Shown: positions 47,084 to 56,518, counted from the stretch's first letter. The stretch: DNA of 64,000 nt from Aeromonas simiae (GCF_000820125.1 NZ_CDBY01000057.1:1-64000); one strand, 5' to 3'. Notes: generated by a model not told the origin, from the sequence alone. Numbers and translations are program-made.

Positions 47084-47966
47084 AGGGCCTATGTACCGGC
47101 CGCAGGATACATTGCGCCATGACCACCCCGCTCAGGGTCAAGGTGCCTCCCAGAACGTGGGCCATGGTCAATTGCTCCCCAAGCAGCCAGACGGCAAGCG
47201 ATGCCGTCATCAGCGGCAGCAGATTCAAATAGATAGCCGTGCGATTAGCCCCCAGTAAGGCAATGCCCTGCATCCAGAGCCAAGGAGAGAGCGCCGAGGT
47301 CGGGATCCCGGCATACAGGATCAGCCAGAGCGCCTGCCGGTCAGGTAAGGTGCCATCTACCAGAAAAAAGTAGGGGGTCAGCAGCATCAAGCTGCACAAC
47401 ACCTGGCCATAGAGCATCATCCAGCTGTCGAGCCCCAGCGTCCAGCGTCGCAGCAGCACGCTATAAAGTGCGTAAGTGAACGCAGAGAGCAGCATATAGA
47501 TGTCACCGATGGCAATGCCATGGCGCAGCACACTCAAGGGATCGCCCTGCCCCAGCAACACCGCCAACCCGCACAGCGACAGCACGCCCCCGAGCAGCGC
47601 CCCCCAGGTTGGCGGCTCACGCAGCAGCAGTGAGCTCAGCAGTACCGTCATGAGCGGGGTCAGCCCCATCATCAGCCCAATTTCAGTGGCGCCCAGGGTT
47701 TTCGCCGCGCAATAGCCGAGGGTCTGGTTCAGCACCATGCCAAGCAGCGCTAACGCCATCAGCTTGTGACCACTGCGCACCAGTCGATGGCGCAGACGCC
47801 ATGCACGAGCCCCCAGCACAGGGGTCAGCACCAGCGCCGCGATCAGCCAGCGTGACCAAGAGAGGGCCGCGGGCGACATGATCTGCATCGCCAGTTTGCC
47901 GGCAATGCCGTTACCGGCCCAGATGGCGATACAAGAGAGGGGAAATAGAAAAGCAAGCGAAGGCAT
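47082..47966 (-). CDS. EamA/DMT-family transporter
   Basis: 294 aa, ten predicted helices in two EamA repeats. N-terminal FLFPLSCIAIWAGNGIAGKLAMQ and the end-of-repeat LMMGLTPLMTVLLSSLLLREPP near 105 are typical. Substrate unknown. Start at ATG 47966; a GTG three codons upstream is possible. No regulator adjacent. Confidence 0.85.
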   Translation of the reverse strand: MPSLAFLFPLSCIAIWAGNGIAGKLAMQIMSPAALSWSRWLIAALVLTPVLGARAWRLRHRLVRSGHKLMALALLGMVLNQTLGYCAAKTLGATEIGLMMGLTPLMTVLLSSLLLREPPTWGALLGGVLSLCGLAVLLGQGDPLSVLRHGIAIGDIYMLLSAFTYALYSVLLRRWTLGLDSWMMLYGQVLCSLMLLTPYFFLVDGTLPDRQALWLILYAGIPTSALSPWLWMQGIALLGANRTAIYLNLLPLMTASLAVWLLGEQLTMAHVLGGTLTLSGVVMAQCILRPVHRP

Positions 47967-48125
47967 GGGAGCCACCGAAGAGAAAGTGTCGCCATTTTAA
48001 GACAGTTGTTCGACTGACACAATTTGAACAGGGACAGAGTCTGGCACATAGGGGGCCCCTTGCCCTATCTCTTCAGGCGGCCTCTGCCCACAATGCCCCC
48101 AACTCATTGTTATAAGGAGTGTACG

Positions 48126-48677
48126 ATGAACAAGTCCATGTTGGGGGGCGTGCTGGTTGGTATCGTCAGCGCCCTGACGCTCTCTGCCGTTGCCAGCGGT
48201 AATCTGCTCCAACGTCAACCAGACAGTGCCGAGGTGCTGGCCGTCAAACCGGTCACCCGTACCGTCAAGACGCCGGAGCAAGTCTGCGAGCAGGTCAGTG
48301 TCACCCACCGTCGTCCGGTACAAGATGAGCACAAACTCGCCGGTACCATCATAGGTGCAACGCTCGGCGGCGTGCTCGGACACCAGATTGGCGGAGGCAA
48401 CGGCAAGAAGCTGGCCACGGCGGCGGGCGCCGTGGCGGGGGGTTATGCCGGCAATCAGGTGCAAGGCAACATGCAACGCGCCGATACCTACACCAGCAAC
48501 GAGCGTCGTTGTCGTACGGTGCAAAAGGAGCGTGAAGAGTCGCTTGGCTATGATGTCACCTACCGCCTCTCCGGTAAGGAGGGAGTCGTGCGCATGCCAC
48601 ACCAGCCGGGTAACACCATTCCGGTGCGCGATGGTCGGCTCGTATTGGATCAAGAGCCCCTGGCCAACCCTGGCTGA
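48126..48677 (+). CDS. glycine-zipper 2TM-domain protein
   Basis: 183 aa. N-terminal hydrophobic signal (MLGGVLVGIVSALTLSAVAS), glycine zipper GTIIGATLGGVLGHQIGGGNGKKLATAAGAVAGGYAGNQ near 73-110, then a polar C-terminal domain with two Cys (CEQ near 54, RCRTV near 128). Resembles SlyB/UmoD-like envelope proteins. GTTATAAGGAG precedes ATG 48126. A paralogue of the gene at 41688 in the zipper only. Confidence 0.78.
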   Translation: MNKSMLGGVLVGIVSALTLSAVASGNLLQRQPDSAEVLAVKPVTRTVKTPEQVCEQVSVTHRRPVQDEHKLAGTIIGATLGGVLGHQIGGGNGKKLATAAGAVAGGYAGNQVQGNMQRADTYTSNERRCRTVQKEREESLGYDVTYRLSGKEGVVRMPHQPGNTIPVRDGRLVLDQEPLANPG

Positions 48678-48684
48678 GTCGCAT

Positions 48685-48712
48685 AAAAAAGCCCGGCGTT
48701 TGCCGGGCTTAG
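48685..48712 (-). terminator. terminator of lpxM
   Basis: On the minus strand AAGCCCGGC / GCCGGGCTT with a four-base loop then TTTTTT. It may also serve the convergent glycine-zipper gene. Confidence 0.85.
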
Positions 48713-48716
48713 CCTG

Positions 48717-49691
48717 TTAACTCCGTCGCCGGATCTTGCGGATTTCGTGCTCGTAAAAGCCTTCGTCCGTATCGGGGCGGGTGTGGAAAATCTTCAAAAA
48801 CCACATGTATTGCTCAGGATAACGGGTGAGCAACGACTCGACCGACTGATTCATCACCAGTGTATCGTGGGTCATGTCGCCGCTTGGATAGGGGGTGGGT
48901 AACGGCTCGATCACCATCTCGTAGCGCAGCCGATCTTCGTTATAAATAGCCAGCATCATCAAGGGGACGGCACCGGTCAACTTGCACAATCGGGGCAGTG
49001 CCGGCAAGGTCGCTTTATCCATCCCAAAGAAGGGAACGAAGATGCTCGCCTCACGCCCGTGATCCTGATCCGGCAGATAATAGAAGCCGCCGCCGGCCCG
49101 CAAGTGCTTGATGATGGGCTTGAGACCGGCACTGCGTTCGTACACATGGCCGCCCCCGCGCCCCCGCTCCATGTTGATATAGCGATCGAACACTTCACTC
49201 TTGGCACTCTTCATCATGGTGCTCATGGGGAAGGGCTTGCGGTTGGCGATGATACGGCCACAAAAATCGATGGCCCAGGTGTGTGGCACCACAAAGATCA
49301 CCGACTTCCCCGCCTCTTTGGCAGCGTCAACATGCTCCCACCCCGTCACCAGGGTGCGCTGCTCAAGATACTCGGGAGAACGCACACTCAGTTCACCGAA
49401 ACTGGCAAAGGTTTTAATGCCCACCCGCATGCATTTATGCAGCAGCGCCTCGCGCGCTTCAGGGGTGAAGTGGGGAAAGCAGATCTCCAGATTGGTGCGA
49501 GCGATATAGCACTGCTTCTTGGAAAAACGCACCAGCAGTGGCGCCAGCGCGTCACCCAGACGGTCGCGCAAACGCGCCGGCACATACCCAAGCAGATGCA
49601 ACAGGCCAACCCCCAACCAAGCGCCCCAATGACGGGGATGCAGCAGGCCCCGATGGAAAGAGGTATCAAAAATGGGATCGTTCTGACTCAT
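48717..49691 (-). CDS. lpxM: lipid A biosynthesis acyltransferase (LpxM-type)
   Basis: 324 aa. Adds a secondary acyl chain to Kdo2-lipid A precursor at the inner membrane. One N-terminal helix near 25-42; HxxxxD catalytic motif HTWAID near 137; KSAKSEVFDRYINMERG near 160; YYLPDQDHGREASIFVPFFG near 205. The HTWAID-D form is nearer to LpxM/MsbB than LpxL. Start ATG 49691. Confidence 0.9.
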   Translation of the reverse strand: MSQNDPIFDTSFHRGLLHPRHWGAWLGVGLLHLLGYVPARLRDRLGDALAPLLVRFSKKQCYIARTNLEICFPHFTPEAREALLHKCMRVGIKTFASFGELSVRSPEYLEQRTLVTGWEHVDAAKEAGKSVIFVVPHTWAIDFCGRIIANRKPFPMSTMMKSAKSEVFDRYINMERGRGGGHVYERSAGLKPIIKHLRAGGGFYYLPDQDHGREASIFVPFFGMDKATLPALPRLCKLTGAVPLMMLAIYNEDRLRYEMVIEPLPTPYPSGDMTHDTLVMNQSVESLLTRYPEQYMWFLKIFHTRPDTDEGFYEHEIRKIRRRS

Positions 49692-49841
49692 GTTCCGAGC
49701 TTCATAACCGAGTGACAAAGGGCACATTTTAGCGGTTTGTGGGCTCAAGCTCAAAGCGAGCGCGCCTGCATCTCATAGGAAAGCGGCATATAATGGCGCC
49801 AGACTGCACCGTCCCCAGCGGGACACTGACGAGGAATGTTC

Positions 49842-50591
49842 ATGAAGAAAAACGTCATCTGTGACATTGACGGCGTGATCCTGCACAACAATGACCTGAT
49901 CCCGGGGGCCGATCACTTCGTGCATCGCCTGCTCGAGCAGGGCACCAAACTGCTGTTTCTGACCAACTATCCGGCGCAAACCCAAAAAGATCTGCAAAAC
50001 CGTTTCCTCGCGGCCGGCGTCTCGGTACCGGAAGAGTGCTTCTATACCTCCGCCATGGGCACCGCCGACTTTCTCAAGCGCCAGGAGGGCAAGAAAGCCT
50101 ATGTGATCGGCGAAGGGGCGCTCACCCATGAACTCTACAAGGCCGGCTTCACCATTACCGACATCGATCCCGACTTCGTGGTCGTCGGTGAGACCCGCAA
50201 CTACAACTGGAGCATGATGCAGCTCGGGGCCAAATTTGTCTCTCAAGGAGCCCGCTTCATCGCCACCAACCCCGATACCCATGGCCCGCTGATGTACCCC
50301 GCCTGCGGCGCACTGTGCGCCCCCATCGAGCGGATGACCGGCAAGAAGCCCTTCTATGTCGGCAAGCCAAGTGCCTGGATCATCCGCGCGGCGCTGAATC
50401 GGATGGAGGCCCACTCCGATGACACCATGATCATCGGCGACAACCTGCGCACCGATATCCTGGCCGGTTTTCAGGCCGGTCTTGAGACCGTGCTGGTGCT
50501 CTCCGGGGTCAGCAAGGTCGAGGATATCGACCTGGTTCCGTTCCGCCCCAATCACATCTTCGATTCGGTACAAGACATTACCCTGGTGTAA
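49842..50591 (+). CDS. nagD: HAD-IIA phosphatase NagD/UmpH (nucleotide phosphatase)
   Basis: 249 aa. Motif I VICDIDGVILHNN; motif II LTNYPAQTQ near 42; Lys in YVGKPSAWIIRAALN near 168; motif III IIGDNLRTDILAGFQAGLETVLVLSG near 191. E. coli NagD/UmpH dephosphorylates UMP and other nucleoside monophosphates. GAGGA is six nt before ATG 49842, better than the ATG at 49836. Placed upstream of asnB as in enterobacteria. Confidence 0.92.
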   Translation: MKKNVICDIDGVILHNNDLIPGADHFVHRLLEQGTKLLFLTNYPAQTQKDLQNRFLAAGVSVPEECFYTSAMGTADFLKRQEGKKAYVIGEGALTHELYKAGFTITDIDPDFVVVGETRNYNWSMMQLGAKFVSQGARFIATNPDTHGPLMYPACGALCAPIERMTGKKPFYVGKPSAWIIRAALNRMEAHSDDTMIIGDNLRTDILAGFQAGLETVLVLSGVSKVEDIDLVPFRPNHIFDSVQDITLV

Positions 50592-50597
50592 TCCGCT

Positions 50598-50623
50598 GCG
50601 GCAGGGCCGCTCGACTCTGCCGC
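50598..50623 (+). terminator. weak terminator-like hairpin after nagD
   Basis: GCGGCAG (50598-50604) pairs with CTGCCGC (50617-50623) across 12 nt; the downstream sequence is only weakly T-rich. The rest of the 275-nt gap before asnB shows no further element I can name. Confidence 0.4.
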
Positions 50624-50866
50624 TATCCCTCCCCTTTATTTGACCTGCCCTTGCCGCTGGCCCCCTCGGCCAACGAGATCACGCCGGCCACCGCGGCAAC
50701 GCCTACCGACCTCCCCCGATGGGGGCATTTTCCGTCCCGCCGAATTTTGTCCGGTTTTTCTATTTGCAAACGAGGAAGGCTCTGGCATTGTGAGAAACGA
50801 GGAATGTAAACGGACTTTCGGGCCCAAACGTGGGGGGCCCAACAAAAATAAAGAGGATTTACATCG

Positions 50867-52531
50867 ATGTGTTCCATCTTCGGTATTCTGGACATCAAGT
50901 CTGATGCGGTCAGCTTGCGCAAGACCGCCCTCGAGATGTCCAAGCGACTGCGTCATCGCGGCCCTGACTGGTCCGGCGTCTACAGCACCGACAAAGCCAT
51001 TTTGGTGCATGAGCGCCTGGCCATCGTCGATCCGGGCAATGGCGCTCAGCCTCTCTACAACCCGGAACGCACCCACGTGCTGGCCGTCAACGGCGAGATT
51101 TACAACCACAAAGAGCTGGAAAAGAGCCTCAAAGTCGACTTCGAGTTCCAGACCCACTCCGATTGCGAGGTGCTGCTGGCCCTCTATAAGGAGAAGGGCC
51201 CGGCGTTTCTTGACGATCTCAACGGCATCTTCGCCTTCATCCTCTACGACGCCGAGCAAGATGCCTATCTCATCGGCCGTGATCACATGGGGATCATCCC
51301 CCTCTACACCGGCCGTGACGAGCACGGCAACTTCTATGTCGCCTCCGAGATGAAGGCATTGGTGCCGGTGTGCAAGAGTGTCGAGACCTTCCCGCCCGGC
51401 CACTACCTGTGGAGCAAGGATGGCGAGCTGAAGAAATGGTATCAGCGCGACTGGATGAGCTATGAGGCGGTCGAGCACAACGTCAGCGACAAGGCCGAGC
51501 TCAAGGCCGCCATGGAGGCCGCCGTCAAGCGCCAGCTGATGTGTGATGTGCCTTACGGCGTGCTGCTCTCCGGCGGTCTCGATTCGTCCATCATCTCCGC
51601 CATCACCAAGCTCTATGCGGCGCGCCGCATCGAAGATGACGGCAAGAGCGAAGCCTGGTGGCCCCAGCTGCACTCCTTTGCCGTCGGTCTCAAGGGCTCC
51701 CCTGACTTGGCTGCGGCCCAGAAAGTGGCCGATGCCCTTGGCACTGTGCACCACCAGATCCACTTCACGGTGCAAGAGGGGCTGGATGCCCTGCGGGACG
51801 TCATCTATCACCTCGAGACTTATGACGTCACCACCATCCGCGCCTCCACCCCCATGTACCTGATGGCGCGTTACATCAAGGCGATGGGGATCAAGATGGT
51901 GCTCTCCGGCGAAGGCTCCGACGAGCTGTTTGGTGGCTACCTCTACTTCCACAAGGCCCCGAACGCCCGCGAGTTTCACGAAGAGACGGTGCGCAAGCTC
52001 GATGCCCTGCACCTCTACGACTGCCTGCGCGCCAACAAGTCGATGGCCGCCTGGGGCGTCGAGGGGCGGGTGCCGTTCCTTGACAAGGAGTTCATGGACG
52101 TGGCGATGCGCCTCAATCCCGCCGACAAGATGTGTGGTCACGGCAAGATTGAAAAACACATCCTGCGCGAGGTGTTTGGCGAGCTGCTGCCCCACGAGGT
52201 GGCCTGGCGCCAGAAGGAGCAGTTCTCCGATGGCGTGGGTTATTCGTGGATCGACAGCCTCAAGGCCATGGTCGAGCAGGAGGTGACCGACCAGATGTTC
52301 GAGGCGGCGGCTTACCGCTTCCCGGTCAACACCCCGCTGACCAAGGAGGCCTACTACTACCGCGCCATCTTCGAGGAGCACTTCCCGCTCGAATCGGCCG
52401 CCCGCACCGTGCCTTATGGCAAGTCGGTGGCCTGCTCCACCCCCACCGCCCTGGAGTGGGATGCCAAGTTCAAGGAGCTGGCCGATCCGTCCGGGCGCGC
52501 CGTGCTCGACGTGCACCAGCAAGCTTACTGA
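50867..52531 (+). CDS. asnB: asparagine synthase B (glutamine-hydrolysing)
   Basis: 554 aa, same as E. coli AsnB. N-terminal class II glutamine amidotransferase with Cys as residue 2 (CSIFGILDI) and LRHRGPDWSG near 28. C-terminal synthetase domain with SGGLDSSIISA near 233 (PP-loop) and GEGSDELFGGYLYFHKAP near 346. Makes asparagine from aspartate, glutamine and ATP. Strong terminator downstream. Confidence 0.97.
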   Translation: MCSIFGILDIKSDAVSLRKTALEMSKRLRHRGPDWSGVYSTDKAILVHERLAIVDPGNGAQPLYNPERTHVLAVNGEIYNHKELEKSLKVDFEFQTHSDCEVLLALYKEKGPAFLDDLNGIFAFILYDAEQDAYLIGRDHMGIIPLYTGRDEHGNFYVASEMKALVPVCKSVETFPPGHYLWSKDGELKKWYQRDWMSYEAVEHNVSDKAELKAAMEAAVKRQLMCDVPYGVLLSGGLDSSIISAITKLYAARRIEDDGKSEAWWPQLHSFAVGLKGSPDLAAAQKVADALGTVHHQIHFTVQEGLDALRDVIYHLETYDVTTIRASTPMYLMARYIKAMGIKMVLSGEGSDELFGGYLYFHKAPNAREFHEETVRKLDALHLYDCLRANKSMAAWGVEGRVPFLDKEFMDVAMRLNPADKMCGHGKIEKHILREVFGELLPHEVAWRQKEQFSDGVGYSWIDSLKAMVEQEVTDQMFEAAAYRFPVNTPLTKEAYYYRAIFEEHFPLESAARTVPYGKSVACSTPTALEWDAKFKELADPSGRAVLDVHQQAY

Positions 52532-52548
52532 TCGCTGGCGCACCATCG

Positions 52549-52583
52549 CACTCACCCCCGCTTAGGCGGGGGTGAGTGTTTGT
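52549..52583 (+). terminator. terminator of asnB
   Basis: CACTCACCCCCGC / GCGGGGGTGAGTG stem with loop TTAG, then TTTGT. Confidence 0.88.
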
Positions 52584-52632
52584 AACGTTCGCCGGTCAGT
52601 GACGGCCCCCCATTTTTTCACAAGGAGCGTGC

Positions 52633-53112
52633 ATGAAGACCCTTGCCGCCATGCTGCTGGCCGGCGCCCTGCTCATCCCCTTTGGCGCCAGCGCCACCTG
52701 GGCCGAGGGGCAACCCGGCTACAGCCAGCGCTACGATCCGGCCCGCCGCCCCCTCGATGATCTGCTGGCGGCCCGCATGAAGGCGGCCAGCGAACGCAAA
52801 AAAATCCTGCTGCTGATCGGCGGCGAATGGTGCAACTGGTGTCAGACGATGGAGCGCTTTCTCAATGCCCAGGCGTCGCTGGCCCGCTCTCTGACCGAGA
52901 CCTTCGTGGTGGTGAAGGTCAATGTCAGCGATGAGAACCGGAACGAGGCGTTCTTGCGCCACTATCCGGCCTATGAGGGGGTGCCCCACTTCTATGTGCT
53001 GGATCAGCAGGGCAACCTGCTCGAGTCAATCAATACCGGCCTGCTGGAGCAGGGCGAGAGCTATAACCTGGAGACCTTTCGCCAGCTGATCGAGCACGTT
53101 GCCACCCGCTGA
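52633..53112 (+). CDS. periplasmic thioredoxin-fold protein (CxxC)
   Basis: 159 aa. Signal peptide 1-22 (MLLAGALLIPFGASATWA). Thioredoxin_7-like domain with active site GGEWCNWCQTMERF near 74 and a cis-Pro equivalent in YEGVPHFYVLDQQGN near 116. Probably a thiol-disulfide protein of the periplasm. AAGGAG ahead of ATG 52633. It abuts, convergently and with no gap, the HTH gene. Confidence 0.82.
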   Translation: MKTLAAMLLAGALLIPFGASATWAEGQPGYSQRYDPARRPLDDLLAARMKAASERKKILLLIGGEWCNWCQTMERFLNAQASLARSLTETFVVVKVNVSDENRNEAFLRHYPAYEGVPHFYVLDQQGNLLESINTGLLEQGESYNLETFRQLIEHVATR

Positions 53113-53517
53113 TCATGCCTCCCCCAGATGGCGGCCAAACTCGCGGGCCAAGGCCAGATCGAGAAACCCGTCCCCCCTCTTGTGGGTGCGCAAGAACTGG
53201 TAGAAAGCGAGCAAGCGAACCAATGACTCCGGCTCGTGATCGAGCGCCATCCCCTGCTCGGCCAGCAGGGCGAGCGCCCCTTGCAGCGCCTCCCTGTCCA
53301 CCACCTCGGCCTGGCGATAGAGATAACCGCAACCGGTCGCCAGCCACTCCAGCGAACAGTTCGCCCCCATGGCAATCTGGTTGGCCTTGGTCAGGCTCGG
53401 CTCGGCCCCCTTGAGGTATTTGCGAATAAGGGCCTCGGAGAGGCCGACTTTGCGGGCGAAAGCGCTGACGCTCCCCGCGCCGATGAGCTGGCTCAGGCGT
53501 TCGGCAAAAACAGACAT
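53113..53517 (-). CDS. helix-turn-helix (Cro/CI-type) regulator
   Basis: 134 aa. N-terminal HTH_3: FAERLSQLIGAGSVSAFARKVGLSEALIRKYLKGAEPSLTKANQIA (residues 4-50). Short C-terminal helical region with no peptidase domain. Similar small repressors occur in prophages and cores; no phage gene is near. Start ATG 53517; the long frame to 54423 lies antisense to ydhF and is rejected. Divergent from ydhF (96 nt between starts), which may be its target. Confidence 0.75.
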   Translation of the reverse strand: MSVFAERLSQLIGAGSVSAFARKVGLSEALIRKYLKGAEPSLTKANQIAMGANCSLEWLATGCGYLYRQAEVVDREALQGALALLAEQGMALDHEPESLVRLLAFYQFLRTHKRGDGFLDLALAREFGRHLGEA

Positions 53518-53613
53518 TGTCGTACCATGGTTCGAACTGAATAGGGGTGGCCATCTTGCCATGCCCCCCCGGCTTGGCCAAGATGGGACACTTTCCGCCA
53601 CGGAGCTTTCACC

Positions 53614-54507
53614 ATGCAACGCCTCGCTTTGCACCCGCAAGGGCCTCAATTCTCCCGCTTCATCATGGGCTACTGGCGCCTGATGGAGTGGCAGCTCTCC
53701 CCTGCCGCCCTGCTCGATTTTATCAAGTTTCACCTCGATCTCGGGATCACCACCCTTGATCATGCCGACATCTATGGCGGCTACCAGTGTGAGCAAGCCT
53801 TTGGCGCCGCCCTGCGCCTCGAGCCCTCCCTGCGCGAACGCATGGAGGTGGTGAGCAAGTGCGGCATCGCCCTGACCGCAGATCCTGCCCATCAGCTCAA
53901 CCACTACAACACCAGTCGCAATCACATCATCGCCAGTGCCGAGCGCTCCTTGAGCCACTTGGCGGTGGACAGTTTGGATCTGCTGCTCATCCACCGCCCC
54001 GATCCGCTGATGGATGCCGACGAGGTGGCCGAGGCCTTCGTGCGCCTCAAGGAAGCGGGCAAGATCCGTCACGCCGGGGTATCGAACTTCACCCCGAGCC
54101 AGTTCGCCCTGCTGCAATCGCGTCTGCCCTTCCCGCTGGTGACCAACCAGGTCGAGATCTCGCCACTGAACCAGAGCGCCACCCTGGATGGCACCCTGGA
54201 TCAGTGCCAGCAGCTGGCCGTGCGCCCCATGGCTTGGTCCTGCCTCGGCGGCGGCCGGTTGTTCCATGCCCCCGAATACGCTCCGCTGCGCCATGAGCTG
54301 GAGACCATCCGCCACGAGGTGGGGGCCGAGACCATGGAGCAGGTGGTCTATGCCTGGGTGCTGATGCTCCCCTCGCGCCCCTTGCCCATCATCGGCTCGG
54401 GCAAGCGCGAGCGTATCGCCCAAGCCGCCCGCGCCAGCGACCTCGTCCTGTCACGCCAGCAGTGGTTTCGCATTCGCAAGGCGGCGCTGGGTTACGATGT
54501 GCCGTGA
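53614..54507 (+). CDS. ydhF: aldo/keto reductase (YdhF-type)
   Basis: 297 aa. (beta/alpha)8 barrel. Catalytic set: Asp-His-Ala-Asp-Ile-Tyr in LDHADIYGGY near 50, Lys in VVSKCG near 88, and LLLIHRPDPL near 124 with His. C-terminal GSGKRERIAQAARA binds NADPH. Length and the SKCG block match E. coli YdhF, an oxidoreductase of uncertain substrate. Confidence 0.88.
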   Translation: MQRLALHPQGPQFSRFIMGYWRLMEWQLSPAALLDFIKFHLDLGITTLDHADIYGGYQCEQAFGAALRLEPSLRERMEVVSKCGIALTADPAHQLNHYNTSRNHIIASAERSLSHLAVDSLDLLLIHRPDPLMDADEVAEAFVRLKEAGKIRHAGVSNFTPSQFALLQSRLPFPLVTNQVEISPLNQSATLDGTLDQCQQLAVRPMAWSCLGGGRLFHAPEYAPLRHELETIRHEVGAETMEQVVYAWVLMLPSRPLPIIGSGKRERIAQAARASDLVLSRQQWFRIRKAALGYDVP

Positions 54508-54515
54508 CCCAAACA

Positions 54516-54546
54516 AAAGAAGGCACCCCGAGGGGTGCCTTCTTCT
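54516..54546. terminator. bidirectional terminator
   Basis: AAGAAGGCACCCC / GGGGTGCCTTCTT with a GA loop. It lies between ydhF and the convergent RRM gene. Confidence 0.9.
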
Positions 54547-54558
54547 TATCTCAACGCA

Positions 54559-54843
54559 TCAGCCGTGACGCGGCGGACGTGATGGACGGCGCGGAGCATC
54601 CGTCTTCGGTTTGGCCTGGTTGACGGTCAGGGTACGGCCACCGGTTTCGGTGCCGTGCAGACTCTTGATCGCCGCCTCAGCCTCACTGCTCACCGGCATT
54701 TCGATGAAGCCAAAGCCCTTGGACTTGCCGGTTTCACGATCGATGATGATGTCGACTTTGTCGACCTGGCCGAACTGGGCAAACAACTGTTGCAGTTCGT
54801 CACTCGTCATCCGGTACGACAGATTCCCTACGTAAATCTTCAT
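54559..54843 (-). CDS. RNA recognition motif (RRM) protein
   Basis: 94 aa. One RRM with RNP2 IYVGNLSY near residue 3 and RNP1 KGFGFIEM near 43, then a basic tail PRRPSRPPRHG. Small RRM proteins of this kind occur in proteobacteria and cyanobacteria and may be cold- or stress-related. ATG 54843 chosen; an ATG three codons upstream is possible. A single RRM without other domains. Confidence 0.9.
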   Translation of the reverse strand: MKIYVGNLSYRMTSDELQQLFAQFGQVDKVDIIIDRETGKSKGFGFIEMPVSSEAEAAIKSLHGTETGGRTLTVNQAKPKTDAPRRPSRPPRHG

Positions 54844-55032
54844 GCCATCCACTCTCGATTCAAGGTGCCTTCACTGTGCATCACCACCAGCGGATAAGGC
54901 CACAACCCCGCCGATTGTCCGTCGGGACAGCTCCCGACCTCTCCCTGTCACAGCGAAACCACAGCGAGACAGGCAAGCCATTTCTTGGGTCAGTATCCTG
55001 TCTTTACTACGGATTGTCGAGAAAATAGTCGG

Positions 55033-55593
55033 TCACGCCCCCCGCAGTGGCGCCAGGATCGATCGTAACCTGCGCGGCCGCTGCCAGGCGCGGTGAAACG
55101 CAAAACGGTAGACATCGGGGGCAACCTGATAGGCCTGCTCAGGAGCCAGACGAAGCAGCGCCAGCCCCTGTGCCAGCATCGCTTCGCTCAACTGCAAATC
55201 CAGTGCAAAGCCCAACCACTCCCCTTGATGCCCCACCTGACGCTCCAGATGCACCTGTTGCAGCGCGCTGCGTGGCAGCGCCAACGCCATATCGCGCCCC
55301 CCATCGAGCAGATAAAGCTGTTGAGCGTCCCAGCCCAGCTCCGCCAGCCGCCACGCCTGCCAACTGCGTGGCATCAACAGCATCAGCGCCACCAAGGCGC
55401 CAAAGAGCAGTGCGACCCAGTGAGGAAAGGTCATCGCACCGAGACCCGACACCAGTGCCCAGCCCACGGCCCCCAGCGCCGCCGCCAGCAAGATGGCAAT
55501 CACCCAGAGGTAGGGCGCACGAGGCGGCGCCAGCACGGTCACATCGGCGCGGCGCACCAGCTCACTCACGCGCAGGGAAGAAGGAGAGATCAT
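55033..55593 (-). CDS. two-helix membrane protein of unknown function
   Basis: 186 aa. Two N-terminal transmembrane helices (YLWVIAILLAAALGAVGWALVSGL near 28-52, and FPHWVALLFGALVALMLLMP) then a soluble domain of about 110 residues with alternating strands, PH-like in appearance (LYLLDGGRDMALALPRSALQQVHL). No family recognised. Start ATG 55593 behind AAGGAA. Divergent from mepA (128 nt between starts). Confidence 0.65.
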   Translation of the reverse strand: MISPSSLRVSELVRRADVTVLAPPRAPYLWVIAILLAAALGAVGWALVSGLGAMTFPHWVALLFGALVALMLLMPRSWQAWRLAELGWDAQQLYLLDGGRDMALALPRSALQQVHLERQVGHQGEWLGFALDLQLSEAMLAQGLALLRLAPEQAYQVAPDVYRFAFHRAWQRPRRLRSILAPLRGA

Positions 55594-55721
55594 TCTGAAT
55601 TCCTTGAAAAAGAGGGCGCCACATTGTGGCCACTGCGCTCTGCAGAGGCAAGTCACATGGCTGGCTGCGCCCCCCCTGGCTTGCTATGCTGGCTTGGTTC
55701 GATTTTCCAAGGAGTGTTGTC

Positions 55722-56459
55722 ATGTTTCTCTCCCTGCTGCTTGCCTCGGCCCTTCAGGCCGAAGCGATCGGCGGCTATGCAGGCGGTTGTCTCAAAGGGG
55801 GCCAGCCACTGCCGCTCTCCGGCCCCGGTTACGAAGTGATCGGGGCCAAACGCCTGCGCTACTATGGCCACCCGGATCTCATCCACTACCTGACCCAGTT
55901 AGCCAGTCAGACCCAGCAGGCGGGTCTGCCCAGCCTCTATATCGCCGATCTGGCCATGCCCCACGGCGGCCCCTTTAGCTCGGGCCATCGCAGCCACCAG
56001 ACCGGGCTCGATGCCGACATCTGGTTTCGCATGAGCGATCGTCCCATCGGGAAAGGTGAGCAGGACAGCCCCGCCGAGTGGCCCCTCATCGACGAGCCCA
56101 GTTACCGGATGCTGCCCGGCCGCTTCGGCCCACAGCAACTCACCTTGCTCAAGCTGGCAGCCCAGGCCCGCGAGGTCGAGCGCATCTTCATCAATCCCGC
56201 CATCAAGGCCGAGGTGTGCCGGCAGGCCTCGTATGATGACTGGGTGGGCAAGCTCAGGCCCTGGGTCGGCCACTTCAGCCACTTCCATGTGCGCCTGCGC
56301 TGTCCGGCAGGCAGCCCGGAGTGCGTGCCACAGGCCCCGATCCCGCCCGGTAACGGCTGCGGGGCCGAGCTGGCCTCCTGGCTCAAGGACAAGCCGCAAC
56401 TGCCCAAGGTATCGGTGGCCAATCGCCGCCTCCCCCCCCTGCCAGCGCGCTGCGGATGA
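55722..56459 (+). CDS. mepA: penicillin-insensitive murein endopeptidase MepA
   Basis: 245 aa. Cleaves the D-Ala-meso-DAP cross-link of peptidoglycan in the periplasm. LAS metallopeptidase ligands visible: SSGHRSHQTGLDADIW near 84 (His and Asp) and GHFSHFHVRLRC near 183. Six cysteines fit the family's disulfides. A short signal peptide (MFLSLLLASALQAEA) is predicted. AAGGAG is just before ATG 55722, so upstream starts are less likely. Confidence 0.92.
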   Translation: MFLSLLLASALQAEAIGGYAGGCLKGGQPLPLSGPGYEVIGAKRLRYYGHPDLIHYLTQLASQTQQAGLPSLYIADLAMPHGGPFSSGHRSHQTGLDADIWFRMSDRPIGKGEQDSPAEWPLIDEPSYRMLPGRFGPQQLTLLKLAAQAREVERIFINPAIKAEVCRQASYDDWVGKLRPWVGHFSHFHVRLRCPAGSPECVPQAPIPPGNGCGAELASWLKDKPQLPKVSVANRRLPPLPARCG

Positions 56460-56518
56460 TGTTCAAAAAGAGGCTGAACTGTTATGGTGATGCCCTCAAA
56501 ATCATGAAGGAGAACAAG

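Noticed and set aside
50636-52555. 639-codon minus-strand frame opposite asnB
   Set aside because: Antisense shadow; AsnB is complete on the plus strand with its catalytic Cys2.
53518-54423. N-terminal extension of the HTH regulator
   Set aside because: The extension lies antisense to ydhF; the HTH domain begins at the inner ATG 53517.
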